From positions 2,356,001 through 2,420,000 of the forward strand of contig NZ_CP075339.1 of NCBI RefSeq assembly GCF_024399335.1: a stretch of 64,000 bases of DNA. Reading direction: 5' to 3'. Below the pieces are notes generated by a model that saw nothing but the letters and a program-made list of their open reading frames with translations, searched no databases and was not told where the DNA came from. Origin of the DNA: Leucobacter aridicollis (GTDB taxonomy: Bacteria; Actinomycetota; Actinomycetes; Actinomycetales; Microbacteriaceae). Positions 11,201-18,271 of this stretch are shown here, in pieces. The translations under genes were made by a program, and so were the position numbers. Position 1 is the first letter of the stretch. Each line of letters starts with the position of its first letter.

Positions 11201-13466
11201 CGAGTGCGGCCGCCCCGCTGCGATGGTCGACGGTATTGGGGCACGCACCGAGATCGAGTACGACGCGGATTCGCGCGTGGTGCGCCGGCGCCTGCCGGAC
11301 GGCGACGTCGCAGACGTGAAGTATGACGCGTGCGGCAGGGTGACCGCCGAGCGTCTGCCGGGAGTGGGCGTCGGCAGGTACCGCTACGACCTCGCGGGCA
11401 GGCTCGTCGCTGCGCAGGACACGAGGTTCGGGCAGCGAAAGTTCGCGTACGACGCAGCGGGCCAGCTCGTCACCGCCGTGAACGGTGCGGGCGGCAAGAC
11501 GCACTACGACTACGACACACTCGGGCGGCTCATCGCGATCACCGATCCGGCTGGCGGCGTCACCCGCCGCTCCTACACGGCACTCAGCCGGGTTGCGACG
11601 CTCACCGACCCGCTCGGTCGCGTCACCACTGGCACCTACGACGCTGCCGGCAAGCCCGTCACTCAGACAGACCCCGACGGGCGCGTGCTGGCTTGGGAGT
11701 ACGACGCCGACGGGCAGCCGTGCGGGCTTCTCGCGGAGGGCGCGCGCCTCACCTCGGCGCAGACCGACCACCGCACCCGCACGGTGACCGCGACCGATCA
11801 CACGGGCCAGGGCCCTGCGCCCGCCTCGCACAGGATCGTGCGGGATCGCCTCGGCCGCTTGATCGAGCGCACCCGCGACGGCGACACCACCAGGTGGGAG
11901 TACGACGGCGACGGGCTGAGAACACGCATGGTCACCCCGGCTGGCAACGAGGTGCAGTACGAACATGACGGGGCTGGCAGGCTCACCAGGGTCGAGCACT
12001 CCGCGTTCGGGGTGATCAGCTACGACTACGATCCGAGCGGCAACCTCGTCGCAGCGGTCGCCGGCGACACCGCGCAAACCTGGCAGTACGAGAACCGCTA
12101 CCCCGTCGCGCACACAGTCACCTCGCCAGACGGAGTCGAGACGACCCAGATCGGCCGCGACAGCGACGGCCGCATCACGACGATCGCTGAACCTGCCGGG
12201 TCAACCGTGTACGGGTACGACGGGGCCGACCAGCTCGTGCGCGCCGAGCGCGTCGACGTGGCCGACGCCAAAACGCTCCACGAGTGGGAGTATGACCTCG
12301 CAGGGCGCATGGTGCGAGAGCGCGGTGCCACTGGCGAGGCTCGGTACGAGTACGACGTTGCCGGCCAGCTCAGCATGCGCACCGCTGCCGACGGCGCAGC
12401 CACACGCTACACCTATGACGGCGCGGGCAGGCGCATCCGCGAGGCCGGGCCCGACGGCGAGAGGTGCTACGAGTGGGATTCGCGCGGCTGGCTCTCCGCG
12501 ATCACCGACGGCACGACCACGCACAAGCTCTGGATCGACGGCTACGGTGAGCTCGCGGAAGTCGACGGCGCCCCGGTCTCCTGGGACAGCGCCGCGCACC
12601 TCCCCGCTCTGACCCGCCTAGGCGGCGACCCCGTCTACGCTGCGGCCGGCGGCTACGCCGGCCTCGGGAAGGACCTCTCCCCTGCCGGGTGGCGGCAGGC
12701 ACGCCACACCGACCCGGTAAATCCGTGGGGCATCAGCGGCGCCCTGCCGGTCAGCACTCCGAGCACTCCCGGCATCGGTGTGACAGGCCACGGTGTGCCC
12801 ACGATCGGGGGCCTCGAATGGATGGGCGCCCGCGCATACGACCCCGTCTCCCGAGGCTTCCTCAGCATTGACCCCCTCGTACCCGTGACAGGTGCCGGCT
12901 GGGCGGGCAACCCATACGCGTACGCGGGCAACGACCCACTCCACGCACTCGATCCGCTCGGGTTGTCGCCGGTGACCGACAAAGACCTCAAGCCCGCGAA
13001 AGAGCCCGGTTTCTGGGAGAAGCTCGGCAACGGCATCAGCGACGGCTGGAGCAGCGTCACGAAGGCAGCCGGAGATGTCTGGTCAGGGTTCGGAGAATGG
13101 GCGCGGTCGGACGCCGGCCGAACAACCAAGGTTTGGTTGGACGGTGTCTCGGCGGTGACTGGGTTTCTGGCGATGGCGACTGCACCCTTCGCTCCAATCG
13201 CCGCTGGGTTTGCTGCAATTTCGTTGGGCACAGGCCTCGCGTCAACCGCTATGGACCTTGCAGCAGACCCGTCATCGTTCTCTTCCGTCTCTGGAGTCGC
13301 GCTGGCCGCCCTTACCCTCACACCTCTAGGCAAGATCACCCGTGTATCCACGGCTTTCGCTTCCAATTACAAGACCGTCGTCGGTGTCGTCGACTACAAA
13401 GTGAGCGCAGTCTCGGCAATCGTCGGGGCCGGGCAGCTAGCAGAGGACCTCAGACATGCAAGATGA
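8292..13466 (+). CDS. RHS/YD-repeat polymorphic toxin-like protein
   Basis: A very large (about 1724 residues) RHS protein. In order: an N-terminal charged helical domain (nt 8320-8660) like WXG/LXG-type export regions; a linker; a DUF6531-like segment containing PVNTATGNFIEPETDC (nt about 9173-9220); dozens of YD repeats (G-x-x-x-x-Y-x-Y-D pattern, nt 9600-12500); the RHS core with GNPYAYAGNDPLHALDPLG (nt about 12905-12965); and a C-terminal region of 166 residues. RHS shells enclose a variable C-terminal toxin. Here the C-terminal region is a Trp/Lys-rich linker, then a strongly hydrophobic stretch, with no nuclease, deaminase or protease motif that I recognise. No signal peptide is visible. 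The start is uncertain between GTG 8292 and ATG 8295; AGGTGA at 8278-8283 supports 8292. It overlaps the next gene by 11 bases. Confidence 0.9.
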   Translation: MMRDFGPEPLKFDFASANDLVTQLSSAAVLVESDRAAFVSQAGQAQVDFSGVFAQVFRDHVSWASTDGHNITTCLKQMRQQVKTLVESAKEENARRAKVRADRAEKCAELEQQYREEQQAFGTMFPRQPSATEVQSLVPFTPGSAPATSSADVSLKQRDPGSAGSHRAGGSTSARPGNLRKFSAGQDSPSPGPALQRAWSAFNSGTHGWGHIADGNLFSSIKRWYEANTTDRLWLGRLATEFERAGGSGGMHRLADSAIAAALSGAGLFPTRSGLDMQLPQTFGTMPGTGYAADPVNTATGNFIEPETDCAGTGIAANLVFTRMYNSQDPDGGAFGRGWSSTLDVRLELGDERAEFVLADGRRLFFPREGAGWGRALHANYWLAEEHGAPAGDGSGSDAAAAEPASPWLVVRDNAGGWWAFTRAGVWLGTGNGPGTSVRVERDGAGRVSALAHAFGRRIAVAYDASAGRPARVTGPDERHTEFRYDDAGRLVEAISPNGSRSYGWNEDGLVDEVTGAGGVIECVNTYDAKKRVVTQRTPHGRDMLFSYLSGRVTVVADSDGEQSNSWVADRLGRLVGVTDTDGHRQSMSYDAHGNLVSVTERDGATTVHVVDARGRRTRTVTPEGGDTAYEWDDQDRLTKTVATSFAAPAAREHAPADADEHAGAQAPAVTEFAYASPADRHPCQVTDPLGGVTRLTWERGLLTRIVDAVGVSLTLRYDERGDLSPSVDAAGNETRFTRDHAGRLTKVVSPSGATTTWQYDAAGNVTRRVDPDGAVWRYEYSRGGQLHAEIDPVGARTEYEYGEHGDLARVRDPLGRVVEQRFDAFGNPSELTLPDGASWLLRHDGLSRLREVVDPYGGSWRHEYSPTGELAATMDPAGVTKRFSRDRGARTETAASAFTRAVTEFDEFGRPVRRSGTDDAASITVYDLCGRVIEELDADGGLTRFVRDAAGRVVLQVSPAGRETRFEYDECGRPAAMVDGIGARTEIEYDADSRVVRRRLPDGDVADVKYDACGRVTAERLPGVGVGRYRYDLAGRLVAAQDTRFGQRKFAYDAAGQLVTAVNGAGGKTHYDYDTLGRLIAITDPAGGVTRRSYTALSRVATLTDPLGRVTTGTYDAAGKPVTQTDPDGRVLAWEYDADGQPCGLLAEGARLTSAQTDHRTRTVTATDHTGQGPAPASHRIVRDRLGRLIERTRDGDTTRWEYDGDGLRTRMVTPAGNEVQYEHDGAGRLTRVEHSAFGVISYDYDPSGNLVAAVAGDTAQTWQYENRYPVAHTVTSPDGVETTQIGRDSDGRITTIAEPAGSTVYGYDGADQLVRAERVDVADAKTLHEWEYDLAGRMVRERGATGEARYEYDVAGQLSMRTAADGAATRYTYDGAGRRIREAGPDGERCYEWDSRGWLSAITDGTTTHKLWIDGYGELAEVDGAPVSWDSAAHLPALTRLGGDPVYAAAGGYAGLGKDLSPAGWRQARHTDPVNPWGISGALPVSTPSTPGIGVTGHGVPTIGGLEWMGARAYDPVSRGFLSIDPLVPVTGAGWAGNPYAYAGNDPLHALDPLGLSPVTDKDLKPAKEPGFWEKLGNGISDGWSSVTKAAGDVWSGFGEWARSDAGRTTKVWLDGVSAVTGFLAMATAPFAPIAAGFAAISLGTGLASTAMDLAADPSSFSSVSGVALAALTLTPLGKITRVSTAFASNYKTVVGVVDYKVSAVSAIVGAGQLAEDLRHAR
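13374..13455 (+). repeat. RHS-tail repeat, copy A (in the RHS gene)
   Basis: This is the 3' end of the RHS gene, encoding DYKVSAVSAIVGAGQLAED. Close copies stand in front of the two later paralogs of the downstream membrane protein (15004-15047 and about 15877-15959). The codons for LAED also provide AGAGGAC, the ribosome site of the gene at 13456. Confidence 0.8.
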
Positions 13467-14235
13467 AAACGTCACACACGGCAAGAACGAGCCCCTATGG
13501 AAGAAGAGGATCTGGTGGATCTCAGTGGGCGGCATGGCAGTGCTCTCCAGCACCCGCCTCATCATCGGGGCATTCGAAGCACCCGAGGGGTCCCAGCTCA
13601 GGTACAGTCTGTTCGGGCTTCTCGGAGGGCTGACGGCCCTGGTGTTCGGAGTTCTCATGTCATTTGCTTTCTGGCTTGCGGGGCATTCACGTTCCAAGCG
13701 GATCCGCGCCGACACGCATGATGCCCCTGTCGTGTATGTTGCTGGGCTCGCCGAGGATGGTGATGAAGTTCTCTCAAAGCTCGGCGCTACCTACTCCTTC
13801 CCTCGCCCCAAGTACGCGGTAGTCTCTTTCGGCGCTTCACCCCAGGGGCTCTTGGTCTATCGCCGGTTCAGCCATCGCATTGCATTCTTCAGAGCCGACC
13901 GCGTCGCTGATGTCCTCTACGAACGTCGTGTGCTTGCTTCCGGACCCGAGCACGAAGTGATGACGTTTCTTGTTGAAGATGAGACAGGGAGCGTACATCG
14001 ACTGAGCTTCTCCATCTTCAGTCCGGGCAAGATGTTTGTAGTTGCGTACTCGCGGAATTACAAAGAGAAACTTCTCCATGATTTCCGGGAGGTGCTGGGT
14101 GTCAAGGATCGAGCAGCAGAAAGCGGCGAACTACCGCAAACTCAGTCGGTCCCACGCGGTCAGGAGCCCAGAACTTGGACCGCAACGGCACGCGCTAGAC
14201 CACGAGGCTTTCCCCTGGATGAAGCGGGTGAATAG
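13456..14235 (+). CDS. Two-TM membrane protein, candidate RHS immunity protein (paralog A)
   Basis: A 259-residue protein without a family I can name. A short cytoplasmic start (KKRIWW) leads to two membrane helices (about 19-41 and 53-75) joined by FEAPEGSQLRYS. A soluble domain of about 140 residues follows, with YRRFSHRIAFFRADRV and HRLSFSIFSPGK, possibly a bacterial PH-like barrel; the last 40 residues are low complexity. The ATG lies inside the end of the RHS gene (11-base overlap) with AGAGGAC 8 bases upstream, so it is co-translated. Position directly after an RHS tail is where immunity genes sit. Two paralogs follow at 15048 and 15960. Immunity is inferred, not shown. Confidence 0.7.
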   Translation: MQDENVTHGKNEPLWKKRIWWISVGGMAVLSSTRLIIGAFEAPEGSQLRYSLFGLLGGLTALVFGVLMSFAFWLAGHSRSKRIRADTHDAPVVYVAGLAEDGDEVLSKLGATYSFPRPKYAVVSFGASPQGLLVYRRFSHRIAFFRADRVADVLYERRVLASGPEHEVMTFLVEDETGSVHRLSFSIFSPGKMFVVAYSRNYKEKLLHDFREVLGVKDRAAESGELPQTQSVPRGQEPRTWTATARARPRGFPLDEAGE

Positions 14236-14264
14236 GTTTTCGTACGGGAACTTGTGACGGAAAC

Positions 14265-14900
14265 GTGAGTGTCAAGAATTCGAAGGGAAGCTACTCGGTA
14301 GCAAAAGTTGGGATCTTTCCCACAGCGGCAGTCGGGAGCGCGCTCGAGCCTCTCGAGACGGAGGTCAAACCAGAAAAGCGGGGGCATACCGTTCCCGACG
14401 CAATCATGAAAATGATTCGCCCCATGCACCCTTCTCGCACCAAGAAGAGCTGCGTCTATACGTACGATTCCCCGGATCATGGAACGGGCAAAATCGTGGT
14501 GACGATATCTGGCTGGCTTGACCGAGAACGAATGGACGAGAAAATTCAGATGCTTGAGATTGAACGGGTACTTGGACGAAGCGAACCTGGAAAAGTTTCA
14601 GACACAGCGGGAAGGATGTACAGCATCCGACTCCAAGTACGAAACCCCTACATACAAGTCCTCTTCGGATCCCTCGCCGTGTTCGTAGGCGGCATGCCGC
14701 TATACAGCATTCTCTTTGTTCAAAGCATGGATATGGCCAGTACCATCGGGTTCTTCGCACTTGGGGCAATCTTGATCTTGTTGGGATTCTTTGGTCTGGT
14801 GTGTCGGGGGGCTTACCGGCTGCGATGGTGGCACCGGGCTCGGGCAGAGGTGAAACGTCGTGGGGACACCATGCCATTCGATCTGAAAGTGCTCGGCTGA
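14265..14900 (+). CDS. Unknown membrane protein inside the RHS immunity array
   Basis: A 211-residue protein I do not recognise. The first 125 residues are soluble and charged (ISGWLDRERMDEKIQ), followed by two membrane helices: VLFGSLAVFVGGMPLYSIL and a second beginning about IGFFALGAILILLGF. It ends with a basic tail (LRWWHRARAEVKRRG). It starts at GTG with GACGG about 5 bases upstream. GC content is visibly lower than in the housekeeping genes. It lies between immunity paralogs A and B but is not similar to them. It could be a second type of immunity or a membrane adaptor; function unknown. Confidence 0.6.
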   Translation: MSVKNSKGSYSVAKVGIFPTAAVGSALEPLETEVKPEKRGHTVPDAIMKMIRPMHPSRTKKSCVYTYDSPDHGTGKIVVTISGWLDRERMDEKIQMLEIERVLGRSEPGKVSDTAGRMYSIRLQVRNPYIQVLFGSLAVFVGGMPLYSILFVQSMDMASTIGFFALGAILILLGFFGLVCRGAYRLRWWHRARAEVKRRGDTMPFDLKVLG

Positions 14901-15003
14901 CCGTGACCAGCACGACTGTGCGTTCCCGCAGCAATGTCAGCCCCGAAAAGAGGTTGACCTCAGCCAGCCTCGCCATATCGCCAGCGACAGACAACAAGCC
15001 TCG

Positions 15004-15047
15004 TCGGCAATCGTCGAGGCTAGGGCGACTCGCAGAGGGGCGCAGAC
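15004..15047 (+). repeat. RHS-tail repeat, degraded copy B
   Basis: The bases TCGGCAATCGTCG match the RHS tail at about 13411 and continue imperfectly through CGCAGAGG to the ATG of paralog B. In the tail frame it reads S-A-I-V and is then out of register and closed by stops, so only the ribosome-site end is kept. It has the same spacing to the following membrane-protein gene as copies A and C. Confidence 0.6.
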
Positions 15048-15728
15048 ATGAAGAATAAGAGCGCCGCACAAAACAAAAACGAGTCGCTTTGGAAGAGGCG
15101 GATCTGGTGGGTCTTTGTAGGCGGCATGGCCACGCTTTCCACAGTCAGGGTATTCATCAGCGCATTCGAAGCGCCCGCGGGTTCCCAGCTCCGTTACAGC
15201 CTGTTCGGAGTTCTCGGGCTTCTTACCGGCATGCTCGTAGTTCTCATAACGTTCTGTCTCTTATCCGCACCTGGAAAAAGCAGGCTCAGAAAAGCGCAGG
15301 TCGAGTTTCCAGGAGCGCTTTTCATAGTTCACGCGGATCTCGCCGAGGGCAGCTATGACACTATTCACACGCTTGGCGCCACCCCATTCAAGAATCACGC
15401 AGTTGTCAACCAAACACTGTGTTTCACCTCGGATGGCCTTACGGTGTATCGCGGTCTAGGGAAGAAGATATTCTTCCTACCCTCGACAAACATCCTCGCG
15501 GCAAGACTCGTTCGCGGAACGCTGTCAACGGGGGCAAGCAGCTGGGTATTCCAGTTCCGCACCCTCCAGGACGCTGCAGAACACAATCTCGAGTTTGCTT
15601 TCAACGACAAGAAGGCTCTGTTCTCTTTTTTCCCTCCCCCTTCCCATCGAAAATACGCCGGGATCCTCACTGAAATCCAGGAGACACTGAACCTCACGTC
15701 TCCACGAACAGGAGGTCAAGACAGTTAA
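15048..15728 (+). CDS. Two-TM membrane protein, candidate immunity paralog B
   Basis: A 226-residue paralog of the protein at 13456. The N-terminal 80 residues match well (ESLWKRRIWW, AFEAPAGSQLRYSLFG, two membrane helices), while the soluble part has diverged but keeps GLTVYRGLGKKIFFLPSTNI in the place of the YRRFSHRIAFF segment. The ribosome site AGAGG comes from the degraded RHS-tail copy just before it. Its stop overlaps the next ATG (TAATG). Fast divergence of the soluble domain with a constant membrane anchor is what one expects of immunity proteins matched to different toxin tips; this is inference. Confidence 0.65.
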   Translation: MKNKSAAQNKNESLWKRRIWWVFVGGMATLSTVRVFISAFEAPAGSQLRYSLFGVLGLLTGMLVVLITFCLLSAPGKSRLRKAQVEFPGALFIVHADLAEGSYDTIHTLGATPFKNHAVVNQTLCFTSDGLTVYRGLGKKIFFLPSTNILAARLVRGTLSTGASSWVFQFRTLQDAAEHNLEFAFNDKKALFSFFPPPSHRKYAGILTEIQETLNLTSPRTGGQDS

Positions 15729-15979
15729 TGGCTCACCGAAGTCAGGTGGAAGCGCCTGGTTCGGGTTCAGAATCTCGACTTGGTCGGGCGCTGGGGAAGC
15801 TACTCGGTCAATACTGGACGCCACATCTACACGTACCTGCTTCCTCGCTTCTGCGACCTCGACGCAGATCCGCCATCGTCCTCGTCGGTGTCCTCGACTA
15901 CAAAGTGAGCGCCGTCTCGGTAATCGTCGGGGCAGGGCAGCTGGCAGAGGAGCAGAGCAATGCAAGAGCAGAGAGATAG
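15728..15979 (+). CDS. Orphan RHS C-terminal tail fragment
   Basis: An 83-residue reading frame whose last 30 residues (VGVLDYKVSAVSVIVGAGQL, then AEEQ) repeat the end of the RHS protein almost exactly. The first 50 residues have no match and look like non-coding or rearranged sequence. It overlaps paralog B by one base (TAATG) and paralog C by 20 bases. I read it as a displaced RHS tip kept because it carries the ribosome site and coupling for paralog C. It may not make a functional protein. Confidence 0.5.
   Translation: MAHRSQVEAPGSGSESRLGRALGKLLGQYWTPHLHVPASSLLRPRRRSAIVLVGVLDYKVSAVSVIVGAGQLAEEQSNARAER
15877..15959 (+). repeat. RHS-tail repeat, copy C
   Basis: About 83 bases matching 13374-13455, encoding LDYKVSAVSVIVGAGQLAEE in frame with the orphan fragment. 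It ends in AGAGGAG, 7 bases before the ATG of paralog C. Much better preserved than copy B, so probably younger or under selection. Confidence 0.75.
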
Positions 15980-16709
15980 GCCAGGAGTGGACAAACCCTT
16001 TCATCGACGCCCAGTATGGTGGATAGCTGTGGCGGGCGCGACAGGGTTATCCCTGTTTCGCCTCATCACCACTGCCTTTGCGGCACCAGCCGGTTCACAG
16101 CTCCGCTACTTCCTGTTTGGCGTACTTGGCGTACTCACCGCTCTCGTGCTAGTCATCATCGTGGTCTTCGTGGTTTGGCTTGCCGGTCTTTCTCGCGTCC
16201 GAAAAATCCGAGCTGAGGATCCGAATGCACCTGTTGCACACCTAGTTGGACTCGCAGTGGACGGAAACGAGGTTCTCTGCGCGCGCGGAGCAAGTCATTC
16301 ATTCGCGAAGCCCAGTCATGCGTCGTTGTCTTTCGGCGCTACCAAAACAGGGCTCCACGTGTACCGGCGCTTCAGCGAACGCATCGCACTCCTCCCCGCG
16401 GACCGAATCGACGACATCCGACTCGAACGGCGCACGCTCGCCTCAGGCCCAGACCGCGAGGTGATGTCATTCACGATCCGAGACGAGACAAAATACGCCT
16501 CACCGACTCAGCTTCACAATATTCAGCCCCGCCAAACTGTGCATGATCCCCTACTCCCAGAAATACATGCAGAATCTTCTTACCGGGTTCCGCGAGACGC
16601 TCGGTCTCGAAGGTCGTGTGAGTTGATGCGTACAGCACAGGCGCAGCGCCCCGAGCACTCTCCGGGTGAACGGGAGCAGCCCCTCACGCTCACGGAGGCA
16701 ACAGCATGA
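15960..16709 (+). CDS. Two-TM candidate immunity paralog C, frameshifted
   Basis: A third paralog of the 13456 protein: WWIAVAGATGLSLFRL, FAAPAGSQLRYFLFGVLG, two membrane helices and LHVYRRFSERIALLPADRI all align. After about residue 177 (RDET) the match stops. It resumes in the +1 frame as HRLSFTIFSPAKL and FRETLGLEGRV, ending at a TGA at 16624-16626. The break is at four A residues (16490-16493), so one extra A explains it. The written frame continues with 70 unrelated residues to 16709. This is a pseudogene, a phase-variable gene or a sequencing error. Confidence 0.65.
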   Translation: MQEQRDRPGVDKPFHRRPVWWIAVAGATGLSLFRLITTAFAAPAGSQLRYFLFGVLGVLTALVLVIIVVFVVWLAGLSRVRKIRAEDPNAPVAHLVGLAVDGNEVLCARGASHSFAKPSHASLSFGATKTGLHVYRRFSERIALLPADRIDDIRLERRTLASGPDREVMSFTIRDETKYASPTQLHNIQPRQTVHDPLLPEIHAESSYRVPRDARSRRSCELMRTAQAQRPEHSPGEREQPLTLTEATA

Positions 16710-17215
16710 GGCTCGTTCGACTGCTGCTGGCCGCGATCGCAATCCCGGTGGTGCTCTCGCTCACAAGTTGCGAGGGTTATTCTTTGAAGTCGTTTTCTGA
16801 CAGAAGCCTCCTCGTCGGAACCTGGATTGCCGGAGACTTACCAGGGCAACCAACGGTGACGTTCGTTGACGCACCCTTCTACGCAGACGATACGCAGGAG
16901 CACCGCTACGACGGCAGAGTCACTCTGACTGGCTGGCCCGCCGAGATATTCCAGCCAAAGAGGCAGTCCTCCGGTGAGGGCCCGAGTTGGGGTGCTCCAA
17001 AAGACTGGACCGGCGAGTGGGAGTTCACGGGCCCCATACTGAAGCTCTCGCTCTCCGAGGCTGGCGAGACCAATCGCCCCGACAGGCTGAGCCGGGCATA
17101 CCCAAAGGTCATCCTCTACCTTGCGCCGTTGTCCGTCAACTGCGTCAACGCGTACAACGCCCTCTCTCCGTGGGAGGAAGGCGGCGACTCAGTACGGCTC
17201 TGTAAGACATGGTGA
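16706..17215 (+). CDS. Lipoprotein of unknown function
   Basis: A 169-residue secreted lipoprotein. The N-terminus MRLVRLLLAA plus a hydrophobic core ends in the lipobox LTSC, with C22 as the lipidated residue. The mature part (GTWIAGDLPGQPTVTF, GEWEFTGPILKLSL) is rich in beta strand and resembles small lipocalin/META-like actinobacterial lipoproteins; two late cysteines (VNC, RLC) could form a disulfide. The ATG overlaps the preceding frame by 4 bases (ATGA). It may belong to the RHS array as an extracellular factor, but I cannot assign a role. Confidence 0.65.
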   Translation: MRLVRLLLAAIAIPVVLSLTSCEGYSLKSFSDRSLLVGTWIAGDLPGQPTVTFVDAPFYADDTQEHRYDGRVTLTGWPAEIFQPKRQSSGEGPSWGAPKDWTGEWEFTGPILKLSLSEAGETNRPDRLSRAYPKVILYLAPLSVNCVNAYNALSPWEEGGDSVRLCKTW

Positions 17216-17244
17216 GCGCCGCGCCAATGGCGGCGGCAGTGGCC

Positions 17245-18075
17245 TCACCGCGCCCCGTCGACGAGCCAATCTTCGTAGCTCACGCTGTCGATCATGGCGT
17301 CTGCGCCCGGTAGGCATGCACCGCTGCGGACCGCCCTGCCAAACTTTCCAGGGAGCGGGAGCTCAATGACTGTCTGGCCGATCCCGTGCGTCTCGAACAC
17401 CATCCTGCCGAGGTCTGCGAGCCACAGCTCGTCGGGCCCGGCGAGGTCGCGCGCGAACCCTTGCGGCTCGCCAACGGCAAGCTCGAGCAGCCGCCGCGCC
17501 ACAGACGCTGCGGCGACGGGCCTGGTGCGCATCTTCACGATCGCGCTCCATCTGCCGACGCTGAACGCGCTCTGCTCGGCGAACTCGAAGAACTGCGTCG
17601 CACGAAGCACAGTCCACGGCACCTGGCCCTCGCTCACGAGCCGTTCTTGCAGCGCCTTGCCTGCATAGTATCCATACGGGTGCTGGGCGGCCCCAACAAT
17701 CGACAGCGCGACGTAGTGGTTCACCTCAGCGGCGGTGGCGGCTCGCAGCAGGTTCTCCGTCACGGCGCCGAAGAATGCTTCGGCCCCAGAGAGCTTTCCG
17801 CTGGCCGACACATCGATCAGGGCGTCGACACCGTCGAGCCGCGGCGCGGTTTGCCCGGTGAGGTCGGCTGCGAGTGTGGTGAGCGCCCCGGGCGAGGTGG
17901 CCGGCGAAGACGCCGCCTCCCCCTGCGCGCTGCCGGCCCCGTTGTCCAGCGAGTCTGCGCCTGAGGGTACGCCCGGGTTTCGCGAGATGGCGAGAACGTC
18001 GTGCCCGGCGGCGAGCGCCTGGCGCACGACATGCGCGCCGACTGTGCCAGTGCTGCCTGCTACTGCGATCCGCAT
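17245..18075 (-). CDS. NmrA-like atypical SDR / NAD(P)-binding protein
   Basis: A 276-residue atypical short-chain dehydrogenase. The NAD(P) loop GSTGTVGAHVV is at residues 7-17. The protein keeps HYVALSIVGAAQHPYGYYAGK, with the Y-x-x-x-K pair. Such proteins are reductases or redox sensors, often called nucleoside-diphosphate-sugar epimerases by annotation pipelines. Convergent with the lipoprotein at 16706; single gene separated from pheT by a terminator hairpin. Substrate unknown. Confidence 0.8.
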   Translation of the reverse strand: MRIAVAGSTGTVGAHVVRQALAAGHDVLAISRNPGVPSGADSLDNGAGSAQGEAASSPATSPGALTTLAADLTGQTAPRLDGVDALIDVSASGKLSGAEAFFGAVTENLLRAATAAEVNHYVALSIVGAAQHPYGYYAGKALQERLVSEGQVPWTVLRATQFFEFAEQSAFSVGRWSAIVKMRTRPVAAASVARRLLELAVGEPQGFARDLAGPDELWLADLGRMVFETHGIGQTVIELPLPGKFGRAVRSGACLPGADAMIDSVSYEDWLVDGAR

Positions 18076-18194
18076 GAGCCCTCCTCAGCTGCCTCGGCAG
18101 CTCGCCTTGTGCGTGCAGGCGAGCGTCGTCCGTTGGGCCCAGAATACGCCCGGTCTCCCCGCCGCGCTACGTCCCGCGTTACCGCCACAACGCA

Positions 18195-18235
18195 CTGTGG
18201 GCGGGCCTGGCAGTGAATGCCTGGCCCGCCCACAG
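18195..18235 (-). terminator. Strong hairpin after pheT
   Basis: CTGTGGGCGGGCC at 18195-18207 pairs perfectly with GGCCCGCCCACAG at 18223-18235, and an inner GGCA/TGCC stem closes a GTGAA loop. It lies just beyond the pheT stop and lacks a clear T-tract, as is common in high-GC actinobacteria. Confidence 0.75.
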
Positions 18236-18271
18236 CGGGTGCGCACCGACGCGATGTCGGCGCCGCAGCGC

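Noticed and set aside
10524..12113. 529-residue open frame antisense to the RHS gene
   Set aside because: High GC makes long antisense frames likely; the sense strand shows regular YD repeats and the antisense protein has no motif.
14801..15058. 85-residue frame bridging the 14265 and 15048 genes
   Set aside because: No family features; it only spans the degraded RHS-tail copy in a wrong frame.
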